DNA of 64,000 nt. It comes from Zopfochytrium polystomum (lineage: Eukaryota; Chytridiomycota; Chytridiomycetes; Chytridiales; Chytridiaceae). Under the pieces are notes generated by a model, which worked only from the letters and a program-made list of their open reading frames with translations, had not been told where the DNA came from and made no database searches. Shown piece after piece: positions 1 to 10,806 of this stretch (position 1 is the first letter of the stretch; every line of letters begins with the position of its first letter). The stretch spans positions 1-64,000 of the forward strand of contig JAIVFJ010000116.1 in the NCBI GenBank assembly GCA_025765615.1, written 5' to 3'. The translations under genes were made by a program, and so were the position numbers.

Positions 1-373
1 GTATTACCCGCCGACGCTAGATATTAATAACTAACCCCCTCCCTATTTCTCCTCCTGTGGCAGGAGGAGGCGAGAGGCGAAGCAAACAATTTAAACACTA
101 CTAGAAATGGAGTGTACGGGTGTACGGCGGCATTTATAACATTCTGGCGGAGCATGGGGCGGGAGAAGAAGCGGGTTGAAAACCGGCAAATTGTTCACCG
201 CCCGCCAAATTTTATCCCTCATCCAGCCTGCAATCTTCCCCCCCGTTCCGCTCGGAGACTATTCGACAGATCATCCACACCCACCTGGCCGACTATATAT
301 AAAGAGGCAGCACTCCTCGGGACTCCACTCCCTTTTCTCATTAACAGCTCCTTCCTCCTCGTCCCCTCCACCC

Positions 374-406
<33 letters not shown>

Positions 407-430
407 CACACACACAAACCAAACAAAAAA
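1..430 (+). promoter_or_regulatory. 5' region of the indoleamine dioxygenase gene: TATA box and CA-repeat leader
   Basis: No convincing gene lies in this stretch. A TATA-like element, TATATATAAA, is at about 294-303, roughly 130 bp before the start codon at 431. A (AC)n tract runs from about 375 to 405 and is followed by an A-rich stretch that leads directly into the ATG. The TATA call rests on sequence match and position only. The CA tract probably lies in the 5' leader, because it is downstream of the TATA element. Confidence 0.5.
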
Positions 431-2583
431 ATGCACACCCCCGCCCGCATCGCGACCCTCCTCCGCCCGACCCTCCTCCAAACGGCACCACGCCTGCGTC
501 CCGCCGTCACCCTCGCCGCCCTCCGCCGCACCCTCGCGACGACGATCCCTGCGGACATGACGCCCTCGGACGACCCGACGCTGCCGCAGTTTGTCGTCGG
601 CACGCGCAACGGGTTCCTCCCGCGGCAGGACCCGCTGGTGCAGCTGCCGGAGCAGTTTGCGCCGCTCGAGAGCCTGCTGCAGCGCATGCCGCTGACCCGC
701 GAGGACGGCGAAAAGGGGCTGCTGTGGGACGGCCGGTTCGGCGACGCGGTGGAGAAGGAGCTGCCGGTGCTGGATGTGCAGGGCGTCGAGGACTCGAGGA
801 CGTTGATGGGTGAGTTTGTGGCTGGAGGGCCATGTGATGATGCTGCCCCACCCTCCTACCGCCTCAGATCACTCAACACCCTCTCCCGCACTCACTCTCT
901 CCGTCTCTCTCTCTCTCTCTCTCTCTCGCTCGCACTCTACCAGCCCCAGAGCCCGCTCCCGTTCGAGTTCATCCCCTGTTGCCCTTCCACAAAAATCTCC
1001 CGCAAAGCCATTCGCTTTTCGACAATTCTGGTGTTATTTATTCGAGTGGCAGCAAAAAAATTTATCCACAGTTCGCGAAAAATTCATCCGCCTCACAAAG
1101 ACCCCATTACTAACCCTCTTGCGCTCTCATTATCACTCTCTCTATCTCAAACAAAATAGCGCTCTTCCGCGACTACACGTTCGCCGCGTCGGCGTACCTG
1201 CTCGAGCCATGCGACATCATGAACCGGAAGCGCGGCGAGTACGGCCTGGGCCGGAACAGGCTGCCCAAGAACCTGGCCGTCCCGCTTAGCCAGGTCGCCG
1301 CAAAGATTGGCGCGAGGCCGGTGAGCGATTCTTGAGAGTTTTCTTTTTATATTATGTTCTTGTTTAGTTCCATCTCTCACTCCTTTTTTACCCTCCATCC
1401 GTCTCCTCCCAGTTCATGGAGTACGCGCAGAGCTACGCCCTGTACAACTACAAAAAGAAGGACTCCCGCGGCGCGCTCGAATACGACAACCTGGCGCTGA
1501 TCCGTAGCTTCAGCGGCATGCCCTCCGAAACCGGCTTCATCCTGGTCCACGTGGCCATGGTCGCGCACACCGGCGACCAAGTCAAGCACACGCTCGCGGC
1601 GCTCTCGGCCGTGGACCGCCAGGACCGCGCGGCGTTCGACCAAGAGCTCAAGGGCCTGCTGACGGTGCTGCAGCGGATCAACGCGACCATGGACACGATG
1701 TGGAACCGGTCCGAGCCGGAGGACTACAACAAGTTCCGCACGTTCATCTTTGGCACCAAGGCGCAGCCCATGTTCCCCCAAGGGGTCGTGTACGAAGGCG
1801 TGTCGGACCAGAGCGTGTTCTACCGCGGCGAGAGCGGCGCAAACGACTCGATCGTGCCGTCCATGGACAACTTGCTCCAGCTGACCGCCAGGATGCCCGT
1901 CAACCCGCTGACGGAGATCTTGAGGGACTTTAGGTCGTACCGCCCCGCGAACCACAATGCGTGGCTGGCGTGGCTCGAGAAGAGGGCGCACGAGCTGAAC
2001 GTGAGGGAGTACGCTGTGCAGGATTCGAACTCGGCGGGTGAGTTTTGCGTGTTGGTGTGTGTGCGTGTGTATGTGTGTCTGTGTCTTTGTGGGTGCGCTT
2101 GTGCGTGTGCGAGCGTGCGTGTGCGTGGGTGTTCGTGTGTGTGTGTGTGTGTGTGTGTGTGCTCGAGTGAGCATGCGAGAACCCCTTCTTTCGCGCCTGC
2201 TCGTCTTGTCACTAACCCGTTTCATCCATCCAACCATCCTCTTAGTGCTCTACCTCGCTCTGATCGACCAGATCCGCGAGTTCCGCGGGCGCCACTGGAA
2301 CTTTACCAAAGAGTACATCATCAAGCACACGCGGCACCCGGTCGCGACGGGCGGCTCGCCGATCACGACGTGGCTGCCGAACCAGCTGGCGGTGGTGCTG
2401 TCGGCGATGGTGGCGGTCGGCAAGACGATCCAGCCGGAGCGGCTGACGCCGTACAACCGCGCGCTGGCGCAGGAGCTGACGGCGAGGGCGGACGCGCAGG
2501 CGCGCATCCTCGAGCGCGAGGTCGCCGGGCTCAAGAAGCTGTTTGTCGGGCAGGACGTGCAGAGCGGTGACGCCAGGACCTGA
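431..2583 (+). CDS. Indoleamine 2,3-dioxygenase, four exons, presequence-like N-terminus
   Basis: Predicted haem dioxygenase that opens the indole ring of tryptophan (or a related indoleamine) to N-formylkynurenine, the first step of the kynurenine/NAD route. Exons 431-809, 1160-1320, 1413-2037 and 2246-2583 join in frame to 500 aa. All introns are GT-AG and the three 5' sites are GTGAGT, GTGAGC and GTGAGT. Family signatures are FRDYTF...YLLEPCD, PMFPQGVVYEG, GESGAND and KHTRHPVATGGSP. The histidine of RGRHWNF (about residue 405) matches the proximal haem ligand of the family. The first about 42 residues are rich in Arg, Ala, Leu and Thr and lack acidic residues, so they resemble a mitochondrial presequence. 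A second in-frame ATG at 557 would remove them. The family assignment is firm; the localisation is inference. Introns 1 and 3 carry (CT)n and (GT)n tracts. Confidence 0.93.
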
Positions 2584-3027
2584 AATTTCCCCCCCTTTGT
2601 TGCTTTCCTGTTGGGCAAAAGGGACACGTCATCATTTCCCTCCACTTCCACCCCCCACCCCACTTCGCATTCCTCCCGCGCTGCGACCCCTCCTACGTTC
2701 TTGTTTCTTGACCGCCATCGTCCCAAAAACTTCGTAAACTCTTTCTCTCTTTCTCTCTTGCTCTCTCTCGTTTTTCCGTCTTTTTTTACGTCTTGTGCCA
2801 TTCTCTCCCTCTCCGCTTGTGGTGCCATATTGCGTAAGTAGTAGTAGCTTTTTCTTTTTCTATTTCTCTTTTTTTTTCCAGGTTGGTTGGTTGTTTGTTC
2901 TTCGTCCTCCTTTCAAAACGTTTTGCCTCTGATTTCGGTTTCCAAGCAGAGTCATTTAAATACAGTGACTACGCTCGTATCGTGTAGCGCATCGACAATT
3001 CTTGGTGGGAAAACCGGAGAGGACCTG

Positions 3028-3064
<37 letters not shown>

Positions 3065-3272
3065 AAGAGACAACAGCACGGGTAGCTAGCTAGCTAGCGC
3101 TCTCAACCTTTTCCGCCTTCTGGCTCTCCCGATCAAAAGGAACTTCACGTAACACGACCTTGATCTGTTGTTGCCGGTTTTTTTTTTTTTTTTTTCTGTT
3201 AGGGCGCCGAATCGAGATCAAGCGTCCAACGGAGAGAAGACACAAGGAACAAACAGAAGGGCCTTCATTCAA

Positions 3273-3305
<33 letters not shown>

Positions 3306-3352
3306 TCATTCCCCTACGCCCCGAAAAAAAAATAGAAAAAAAAAAACCACAA
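2584..3352. other. Intergenic spacer with long A and T homopolymers and a CA-repeat leader
   Basis: No coding sequence is supported. The 3' flank of the dioxygenase gene is pyrimidine-rich. A run of about 35 A occupies roughly 3028-3062 and a T run about 3179-3195. A (AC)n tract at about 3271-3299, followed by A-rich sequence, lies just before the ATG of the next gene. This is the same arrangement as upstream of the dioxygenase. Confidence 0.5.
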
Positions 3353-4301
3353 ATGCGCGGCGGCAAGTCCTCGACCTCGGACGGCACGATCGGCGGCGGC
3401 GTCGGCGGCGGCGGCGGCAGGCGGCCCGGCGGGCCGTCCACCGGCGGCTCCACCAAGCCGTTCATGACAGAGTACAAGCTGGCCTTCCGCGACCCGAGCC
3501 CGTTCCTCAGAAAGGGCGGCTCGCCCAACGCTGGGGGCGGCGCGGCGGCCGCGGCGGAGAAGAGGCGCGCGAGGGAGAGGGAGAGGGCTGCGGCGGCGGC
3601 GGCGGCGGCGGCGGCGGCAGCGGCGGCCGGTGGAGGTGGCAGTGGGGCGGGGAAGGGGGAGAGGACGGTGCTGCCGGATATTCGCGCTGGGCCCGGCGGC
3701 GGGCTCGACGGTGACGGGGGTGGCAGTCGTGCACCCGCGGCGGCGGGGGCGGCGGCGGCGGCGGCGGGCGTCGGGACGGGGAACGGCACGTCGCAGGCGC
3801 GGCAAAAGTCCAAGAAGGATCTGTGGGTGGGTGTGTGTGTTTGCGTGTTCTGTGTGTGTGGGTGTGGGTGTGTGTGTGTGTGTGTGTGCGTGCTGTGTGT
3901 GAACACGCAACGGTCGCGCGTCGCACGAGTCCCAGTATACAAGTGAGGCGCCTTGCACTCCTAGCAACTAACAATCCGCCTTTTCTTCCGATACTCTCTC
4001 TGCCCCCCCCCCCGTTCTCTTCAACCTCCCATAAAAAAAAAACCCCCACAGAACCCGCCGCCGGTCAACGCGGACCTCGAGTCGACTTCGCTGACCCTCC
4101 CAGGCATGCTCAACACGCAGCACCAGGTGCAGAAGCACTTTCGGCGAAAGCGCATCCTCGGCGGGATCGCGCCGACGGGACACTCGCACACGGCGCGGTA
4201 CAACATCATATCGGGTGAGTTCTTCCTTTTGTCTTTTGGGGAGGGGCGGGGCGGGGGTTCGGTGGTGGGAAGGGGAGGGAGGAAGCGTTTTAGGGAGTGA
4301 G

Positions 4302-4362
<61 letters not shown>

Positions 4363-5101
4363 GTGATGGAGAGAGTTTCCAGAACAGCGCGGGTTTGCTC
4401 TGTATTTTTCCATGACGTGTTATTTTTTCTCTTTGCCCAAGGCTCGAAGGGGCCACGACCATTGGTTTTTTCTCACTCTGCATACTCGCAATTCAAACCC
4501 ACACCCAACGCCTGATCGCCAAAAAACGCTCTTTCGGCTATTTTTCGGACCCCACGACACACTCACACTCACACACCCACACCCACACACACAAACACAC
4601 GCACACACACTCGCGCGCGCACACACGCGGGATACATTGCGCACGCGTTCGCTTGAACTGACCTCGTGCGCCGCAGGCACGGCCTTGGAGGGCGAGCCGT
4701 ACTCCGGCTACAAGGAGGGGCGGCGGGCTGTGATACCGTCTTTTGCTCACATTGACTCGACAACCAACGTGAGTGGTGGTGGTGGTTGCGACGGTGATGG
4801 GCCTCTCTATCCATCCCTCTCGCTGCTTCCCTTTTCGTTCAATTTTTTCTTTCTTTCTTTTCTTTCCCTACGCCTCGCACTCCCTCGCCAAACGACTCAT
4901 CCACTCCAACCCTGCCCCCCCCAATAACCATAATACTAACAAACAACTGCAACCAACTGCTGCTTGTAGGCAAGGACGCCGGGGTACAACATCATATCGA
5001 CAAAGGACTACATGCTGGACGAGGACGAGGACGACAGAGAGGCTTTGGCGGCGGCGGCGATAGCGGCAGGCGGCGGCGGCGGGTTAGGGCACCGCCATTA
5101 A
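3353..5101 (+). CDS. Uncharacterised 286-aa protein with two YNIIS motifs, four exons
   Basis: I do not recognise the family. Exons 3353-3826, 4052-4214, 4677-4768 and 4970-5101 join in frame and all four junctions preserve it. Intron 3 has a textbook branch site, TACTAAC, about 35 nt before its AG. The N-terminal half (residues 1-158) is Gly/Ala low-complexity around one ordered island, KPFMTEYKLAFRDPSPFL. The C-terminal half is more ordered: LPGMLNTQHQVQKHFRRKRI, then RYNIIS, then GEPYSGYKEGRRAVIPSFAH, then GYNIIS and an acidic tail. The duplicated YNIIS element and short, basic, Pro/Tyr-rich segments recall small axonemal microtubule-associated proteins, and the organism is flagellated. 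That is only a guess from style, not homology. Introns 1 and 2 contain long GT/AC tracts. Confidence 0.7.
4303..4361 (+). repeat. (GT)n microsatellite in intron 2 of the YNIIS gene
   Basis: About 29 uninterrupted GT dinucleotides lie inside the intron between exons 2 and 3. A long complementary CA-rich stretch lies later in the same intron (about 4558-4625), so the unspliced transcript could fold back on itself. Confidence 0.85.
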
Positions 5102-5356
5102 CAACAGCACGGCCACCGACTGACTCGACCGATCGACTGTACTCCGACCTCCGCCGCCACCACACGCCACCCACACACAGCCGTGCCAGAAGGTCAGAAG
5201 GTGGACACACACGTGACAGACAATGAGAAAATGCAGTCCACCACATCATCATCATCGCACCCCCGTTTTTACTCTTTTTTTTTCTTTTTGGCGGCTTGGT
5301 GGCTTGGTGGCTGGTGGCGGTGAGAGAGATGGACTAAATGATGTGAGAGAGAGAGT

Positions 5357-5439
<83 letters not shown>

Positions 5440-5770
5440 GAGAGAGAGACAGAGAGACGAAGGCGGCCAGACACGACACGCACATCTCCGTCTCCCCAGA
5501 TCTCTTCCACGCACACACCGCCAAGCCTGTTCAGTCAACAAGAAGAAAAAAAAAATAGAAGAAGAATAAATTGGTGGCTTTTGCACGGTCGTTGCTGCAC
5601 AGACAGACAGACAAACAGAGAGATTTCAAGCGAAACCCCGCGAAAAAGGAAAATTCGAGAGAAGAAGAAGATCCGAAAGAAGAAAGAAAAAAAAAGAAAA
5701 TAGAAAAAAAAGAAACAGAGACAAAGCAACAACGCACACACAAGATCACCACCGGTTGACCACATCATTC
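5102..5770. repeat. Intergenic (GA)n-rich spacer before the first RRSxS-motif gene
   Basis: No gene is supported. An interrupted (GA)n tract runs from about 5341 to 5450. It is followed by a GACA tetranucleotide stretch (about 5599-5616) and a purine-rich leader up to the ATG at 5771. Similar GA and GACA/GTCT tracts precede the two related genes at 23190 and 28753. Confidence 0.6.
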
Positions 5771-7681
5771 ATGATGGTGATGATGAAGCCCGTGGCTTCG
5801 ACCACGACGACGACGACCACAACGAGAACCAACACTGCCTCGACAGTAACAACAGCATCAACAGCAACAGCAACAACAACAACAACAACAACAACAATGC
5901 CCTCCTCCTCCTCCTTCTACTACCCGCAGCAGCAGCAGCATTTATCCCTCCGCACCACCACCACCACTACCACCCTTGGAGGAGGAGGAGGAGGAGCAAC
6001 TGCAGCGGGCACCACCTCCTCAGCATTTTCCTCGTCCGCCCTCGCTGCCTTCTTCACCTCGCTCTGGCCGCGCTCGTCGGCGGCGGCTGCGTCGACGGCG
6101 GCAGGAACGGCGAGCAGCAGTAGCAGCAGCAAGACCCGGCAGCACCACCACCACCACCACCATCAGTACCACCAGTACCAGCAGCAACCCCTCGCTGATA
6201 CGCTCCGCCGGTCGTTCTCGGCCGACCAAGGCTCTCTGCGCAGCAGCGCAAAAAAGACCCGTCTCCGTCCGTCTGTGGCTTCGTCCGCCGCCTTGGCACC
6301 CGTCGCCGCCACCACAGGCGGCAACCCCCCAACGGCAGCCCCCACCGCCACCCCCGCATTAAACGCCACCGACGACACCGCCGCCTTCTCCACCGAGCCG
6401 TCATCATCATCATCGGACTTGCCGCTCTGCAGCGATGCTTCCGTGGTTCCTGACTCTGCCCTCTCAAGTTTCCGGCGCTCGTGGTCCTCGTCGTTTTCAG
6501 AAGACCGCCTCACCAATTTCGGAATTGCGAGCCCCAGCGATAGCGTCACGTCGTCCCCGGCCCTGCATCCTGCCAAGCTTCTTCACCGGCGTTCTTGGCT
6601 GTACAGTCAGCAAAGGGACTTTGGCGGGAGCGAGGTTTCCAACTCTGAGTCTAGCGCGCCGTCTCCAGCGAGTATACCATCAAGACCGGTCTCGCAAGCC
6701 TCGACCGCCGTCTGGAGGGATGGGAGCTTCCGAGAGTTCAACAGCCCCGCCAGCACGGATGGAGATACCAAACTGAAACCCCTTCCGCCGTTTGACTCAT
6801 TCCTTCGAACAAGAACAAGCACGTCCAGCCTCACCAACTCCATTGCGACTCCAAACACGTCTGCTTCTTCTATCGCCTCTCAGCACCCGTCCCCTATCCT
6901 GTTTGGGTCTAAAACTCGCGGCGGGTTGCGGCCGGTCAGCGCGGGCTCGGCGACCACGCTCTCCTCGCCCTTGTACGAGTCGTTCCCTCCTTTCGAATCG
7001 CTTGAACGGATGTCGTCCACCTCGTCGACGGCCTCCCAAAGCGCAGTCGCCAGCACCGAGCAAGACCAACCTCTGCCGCTGCTTCAGACACGCACTCCAT
7101 CCGCGCTGTCCCAAGACCATCAGTCGTTTCCTGAGCCTCGCCGTTCCCGATCCTTCACAAAAGACGCGAGGGTCGAGATCCGCGACGCCGAGCTACTTGA
7201 AAGCCTGCAAGCCCGTCTGCGCGCAGGTCCATCTGACAGCACGCCTTTGGGTTTGCGTCCGGCGCCCACCATGCAGTACGCGCCGTTCTTTTCTCCACCG
7301 CCGCTACACACGCGGCGGAGAACGCTCGGTGGCGGTGCTGGCAGCAAGCCCGCCTCCGCCACAGCTAAAGGGCCGTCGCCGTCGTCGTCCTCTTCTTCGT
7401 CGTCGACGTCGCCCCTGATGAGGCGTCCCGTGACAATTGCCGCAGCGTCGGAGCTCGTGTCCGCTCGCCAGACCACGGGAAACAGTAGCAGCCCGCAGGA
7501 CCGACGAAAGTGCCTATCATTTTCGGCAGGCCCGAGCCGCCCCGTTGTTGCGGGAGGCGCTGGCGACTTGGATTGGATGTTCCCGACGACGGAGAACGAA
7601 AGTTTGAAGAGCTCGAGCTCCGGCGGGCGAGGAGCAAAAATGGCCCGGGGTGCATCTGCATCGACAGTGTTTTCAAAATGA
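5771..7681 (+). CDS. Ser/Thr-rich low-complexity protein with RRSxS-VxIxDxxLL motif (paralog 1)
   Basis: Single-exon gene of 636 aa. The first in-frame ATG after the upstream stop is at 5771. The N-terminus is simple sequence: poly-Thr, poly-Ser, Gln and Gly runs, and a seven-His run. The rest is disordered Ser/Pro/Ala-rich sequence with several basophilic-kinase-like sites (LRRSFS, FRRSWS, HRRSWL). At about residue 457 lies a more ordered block, RRSRSFTKDARVEIRDAELL, followed by a predicted helix ending QARLRAG. The same block occurs in the proteins encoded at 23190 and 28753. No known domain is recognised. The repeated RRxS sites suggest a phospho-regulated scaffold or 14-3-3 client, which is inference only. 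Length, GC-rich third positions and the shared motif support real coding. Confidence 0.75.
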   Translation: MMVMMKPVASTTTTTTTTRTNTASTVTTASTATATTTTTTTTMPSSSSFYYPQQQQHLSLRTTTTTTTLGGGGGGATAAGTTSSAFSSSALAAFFTSLWPRSSAAAASTAAGTASSSSSSKTRQHHHHHHHQYHQYQQQPLADTLRRSFSADQGSLRSSAKKTRLRPSVASSAALAPVAATTGGNPPTAAPTATPALNATDDTAAFSTEPSSSSSDLPLCSDASVVPDSALSSFRRSWSSSFSEDRLTNFGIASPSDSVTSSPALHPAKLLHRRSWLYSQQRDFGGSEVSNSESSAPSPASIPSRPVSQASTAVWRDGSFREFNSPASTDGDTKLKPLPPFDSFLRTRTSTSSLTNSIATPNTSASSIASQHPSPILFGSKTRGGLRPVSAGSATTLSSPLYESFPPFESLERMSSTSSTASQSAVASTEQDQPLPLLQTRTPSALSQDHQSFPEPRRSRSFTKDARVEIRDAELLESLQARLRAGPSDSTPLGLRPAPTMQYAPFFSPPPLHTRRRTLGGGAGSKPASATAKGPSPSSSSSSSSTSPLMRRPVTIAAASELVSARQTTGNSSSPQDRRKCLSFSAGPSRPVVAGGAGDLDWMFPTTENESLKSSSSGGRGAKMARGASASTVFSK

Positions 7682-8985
7682 GCCAGAAGTGCTGTTTGTC
7701 CGGCTCTTCAGTCTTTGCTCCTTTGTGTTTTCCTACACTAGCAGAAGCCTGTTATCGGTTCAAGTTGTTTGTTCTAGCTTTACCCCGCAAAGTTTTCCCT
7801 GTTTCCCCCCCCTCGTTCAAGTCTTTTGTTTTACCGCTACCTTTCTACCTACTCCTTCATCCATTTTTTTTTTTTTCTTTTCCATTTGTTACCATCTATT
7901 TTTATGACCAATGCTGTTTCCACGTAATGTAGTCAAGATGTTTCGAAGTATCGCATAGAAAAGTGTGACCCTTATCGTAGTGAGGAAGCAGGCATTTGGG
8001 ACTACTAGATGCTGAGATAGTATAGAGTAGATAGATATTATAATTCTGTTTAAGACTAGCGTCAACGACCCCGAAGAAACAGACAATTACAAAAGAGTAC
8101 ATAAACACATTATAAAAAAAAAAGGAATCCTTATTCGTACCCTCACCATCATCACCCACACCCCCCGAACCATTGAGCCTTTTTTTGTTTTTTTCTTCTC
8201 CCACTGTCGTAGCCGTGGCATGGGGCTATGGTGCATGGCGACGACAGAGCATGGTCCCAAAATCTCCTTGCGGGAGGGTCGTCGTGGCGATGAGGGCATT
8301 GTCGCTGGTTGGTTGTGCACTGATGATCATGCTACCTCCCTTGCTGTAATCGCAACTGTGCGCAAAGACTCCGGACTTCGCGTGGACGGGGGGCGGCTGG
8401 TCTAGGAGCAACTCCGCCGGCCTGTCTGTCACCGCTCACCCACACACCCTTCTTGCACCTGTGCACTTCTGCCCCACCGGCTGGTCAAAGTCAGTGTCGC
8501 TGGCGTCCTTCTCCTTTGCCCAAATGGAAAGAAGACAAACAACCGGGTTTGGGGGGTGCGGGTTTGATATCGGAGAGGGGGGAGGGAGTGCTTCCCCACA
8601 ACGCCCAGGCTCCCACTGAAGGAAGCCATGCACCTGCAAAGAGAAAACCCAGAAGAATGAGATATAATGACCAACATAAAACATTACATATTGCATATTA
8701 GTTACCAGTAATGGATGAAAATCCTTTCTCGTACCAAGGGGACACATATACCAATGCCCCTGTAAAGGGGATTTTTCATCACTCCACGAATGAGACATTG
8801 GGAGTATCCCATACATGTTGACAGCAACTTTGTCATTGCAGTCCCACAGGGTTGTTGAGCTTGGTGAGCGCAAAATTGCATGGTTGACCGGCTTCTTGAA
8901 TAAGGGATTGGTATCTTTTGCTTCAATCGGTCCTTTTACTGCCTGCCTCGATAACAAACATGCTCGACGCTGGAGGTTCTGTCGT

Positions 8986-9027
<42 letters not shown>

Positions 9028-9540
9028 TCCGGAGCAATTTGTCAGTTTCAGTTTGATCCAAACCTAAACCCACCTTCGTCCAGGCCTAAGGCTATGCGAT
9101 CTTCAGGTTCGTCTTCTTCGTCAGACCCCTCCTCGATTTGTGGGTCCGTATCCTCAGGGATTGACGCTGAAGATTGCAACATGTGTTGGGCGGAACTGAC
9201 TGGATAGCAGCAAGAGGTACAAGACAGACCCAAACCTACTGTGACCGTCGGTTATCATTCTCACAATGCCCATGGGAGAGCAAGCCACGGCAGATGCAGG
9301 CACTGGCTTGCACTGTTGACAAATACTCTGAGTATTAAGTGGGACAGAAACCTGGTATAAACAGTTTTCCTCCTCCTATGCTCAAGCAGATAATATAGGA
9401 GAAGTTTTTACCCTGTGCCTGTCATGCTTTCCTTGCAACTATCAATAATTCATTACAGTATTTCTTTCTTAGTTGGGGAGAAGGACCACCCACACACGCA
9501 CATCTTCATTCACTCCTTCCACTCACTCACTCAGTGTAGA
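7682..9540. other. Long intergenic region with a 33-G homopolymer and an ORF remnant
   Basis: No intact gene is supported. A minus-strand open stretch at about 8436-8957 (173 codons) has an ordered-looking N-terminal half (NHAILRS..., WYMCPLGTRKDFHPL) but no family I recognise. It may be a decayed gene or transposon fragment. A run of 33 G lies at 8993-9025. The 3' flank of the preceding gene is T-rich. Confidence 0.4.
8993..9025 (+). repeat. G33 homopolymer
   Basis: 33 consecutive G residues. A tract this long can form G-quadruplexes and is often mis-sized during sequencing. Confidence 0.9.
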
Positions 9541-10230
9541 CTGTTTACAACATGGGTGATCGGAACGGATGGTCTTGTGAGGACCTAAGCTCCAGAAGAT
9601 CGCTGCCGAAGAGCTGCTCTTCAAGTGGCAAAGCGTTTCCTTGCAGCTCACATGGCTGTCTGAAATTGACGTTGAGGGAGAATTTGAGCGACGACAGGGA
9701 ATTTGCCTTGCAGTTACAAGCGGAACCCGCCAAGAAGAACCGGAACTGAGCCTGCAGCCAAATCTCTTCCTCGCCCAAACAGACAGTGACGAGCTATGAG
9801 CCATCCAGGATCAGGCGGAGCAGAATGGAGAATAAGAAGATCTGCTGATGTCTCCGTTTATATTTCCACACGATGCATCGTTCAAACCAAAACTGAATTG
9901 AATAAGGACTCCATGAAATTCGTGCTGGGAGAGGAGGCTGACACCGCTGCTGCAGTGCCTGGTACTGTACTGCAAATTCGTCGTTGGTTTGGTCAGCTGC
10001 AGGCACAGTTCCAATTCTTCTTGGATCCGGGCCTCCGAGCCTGAGCTGGTTTTCGTATTCTGCTTGTAACTGCAAGGCAAATTCCCTGACCCCGATTTCT
10101 CCCTCGACGCCAATTTCAGACTTCTGGGACCGCGACGACCACACCGCCGACGCCAGTCGTCGCCCTTCGACCGCTTGCGTCCGCCGCCGCTGCGGTCATC
10201 CCGCCATCGCATCCACTCATCCACTCATGT
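9541..10230. pseudogene. Inverted pair of decayed copies of one protein fragment
   Basis: A plus-strand segment (about 9600-9790) and a minus-strand segment (about 10140-9900) encode diverged versions of the same peptide. Both read SEI-x-VEGE, then REFALQLQAE (in different frames), then a region ending near ELxLQ. The nucleotide arms at about 9659-9725 and 10058-10127 are near-perfect inverted repeats over about 67 bp, and weaker similarity extends outward. Neither copy keeps a long frame, so both look like pseudogenes of a repeated gene. The FALQLQAE-type stretch resembles the N-terminal linker of some fungal E3 ligases, but no RING or zinc cysteines are seen. Confidence 0.5.
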
Positions 10231-10382
10231 CACTCAGTGTATTAATATTATTATGTAGGGATTTAAAAATAGCGATGAAACGTCGTCCGCGAACCTCCCA
10301 CCGATGCCACGTGCTACCTTCCCCATTCTTACCCCCCGCTCTATGAGATAAGAATATAGCTCGCTTAGAAAGGATGAAGGAA

Positions 10383-10410
10383 GGGGGGGGGGGGGGGGGG
10401 GGGGGGGGGG
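10383..10410 (+). repeat. G28 homopolymer in a gene-free spacer
   Basis: 28 consecutive G residues. The spacer around it (10231-10806) has no supported gene. Together with G33 at 8993 and C22 at 11101 this makes three G/C homopolymers within 2.2 kb. Confidence 0.9.
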
Positions 10411-10806
10411 AAAGAAAAAGGGAATGATAATAATAATGATATATCGTGACCGCATGCATCGACAGCCCAATGGTGTGAAAAAAAGGAAGAAGAAAGAGGG
10501 AAAAGGAGAAAGGAGATTGTATGAGTGGAATAGAACAATACCGGTAACGGTTGGCGGAGGAAGGATATAGATGATTTGTGGTGTTGGTGAATGCAATAGA
10601 TGACGCGCTTCGTTGGATTAAAAAAGTTTAAAAGTGTTTGATATGAGGAGTTTGGGGGGGAGGGTGTTGCTGTCTATCCGACTCCATCGCATCCGTCTGG
10701 TACTTCTCTCCCACCAGCTCGGTCTCTGTCTGTCTCTCTGCTCTCTCTCTATTCTACACACCACCACGACCACCACTTCAAACCACAACTACAACTCCCA
10801 CTTCTA

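Noticed and set aside
1377..2237. 286-codon minus-strand open frame over the dioxygenase gene
   Set aside because: Antisense to exon 3 and the GT-repeat intron of a strongly supported gene. The poly-Thr-His region is the CA repeat translated.
5252..5586. Leu/Ser dipeptide open frames in the spacer
   Set aside because: Pure translation of the (GA)n microsatellite; no start context or ordered sequence.
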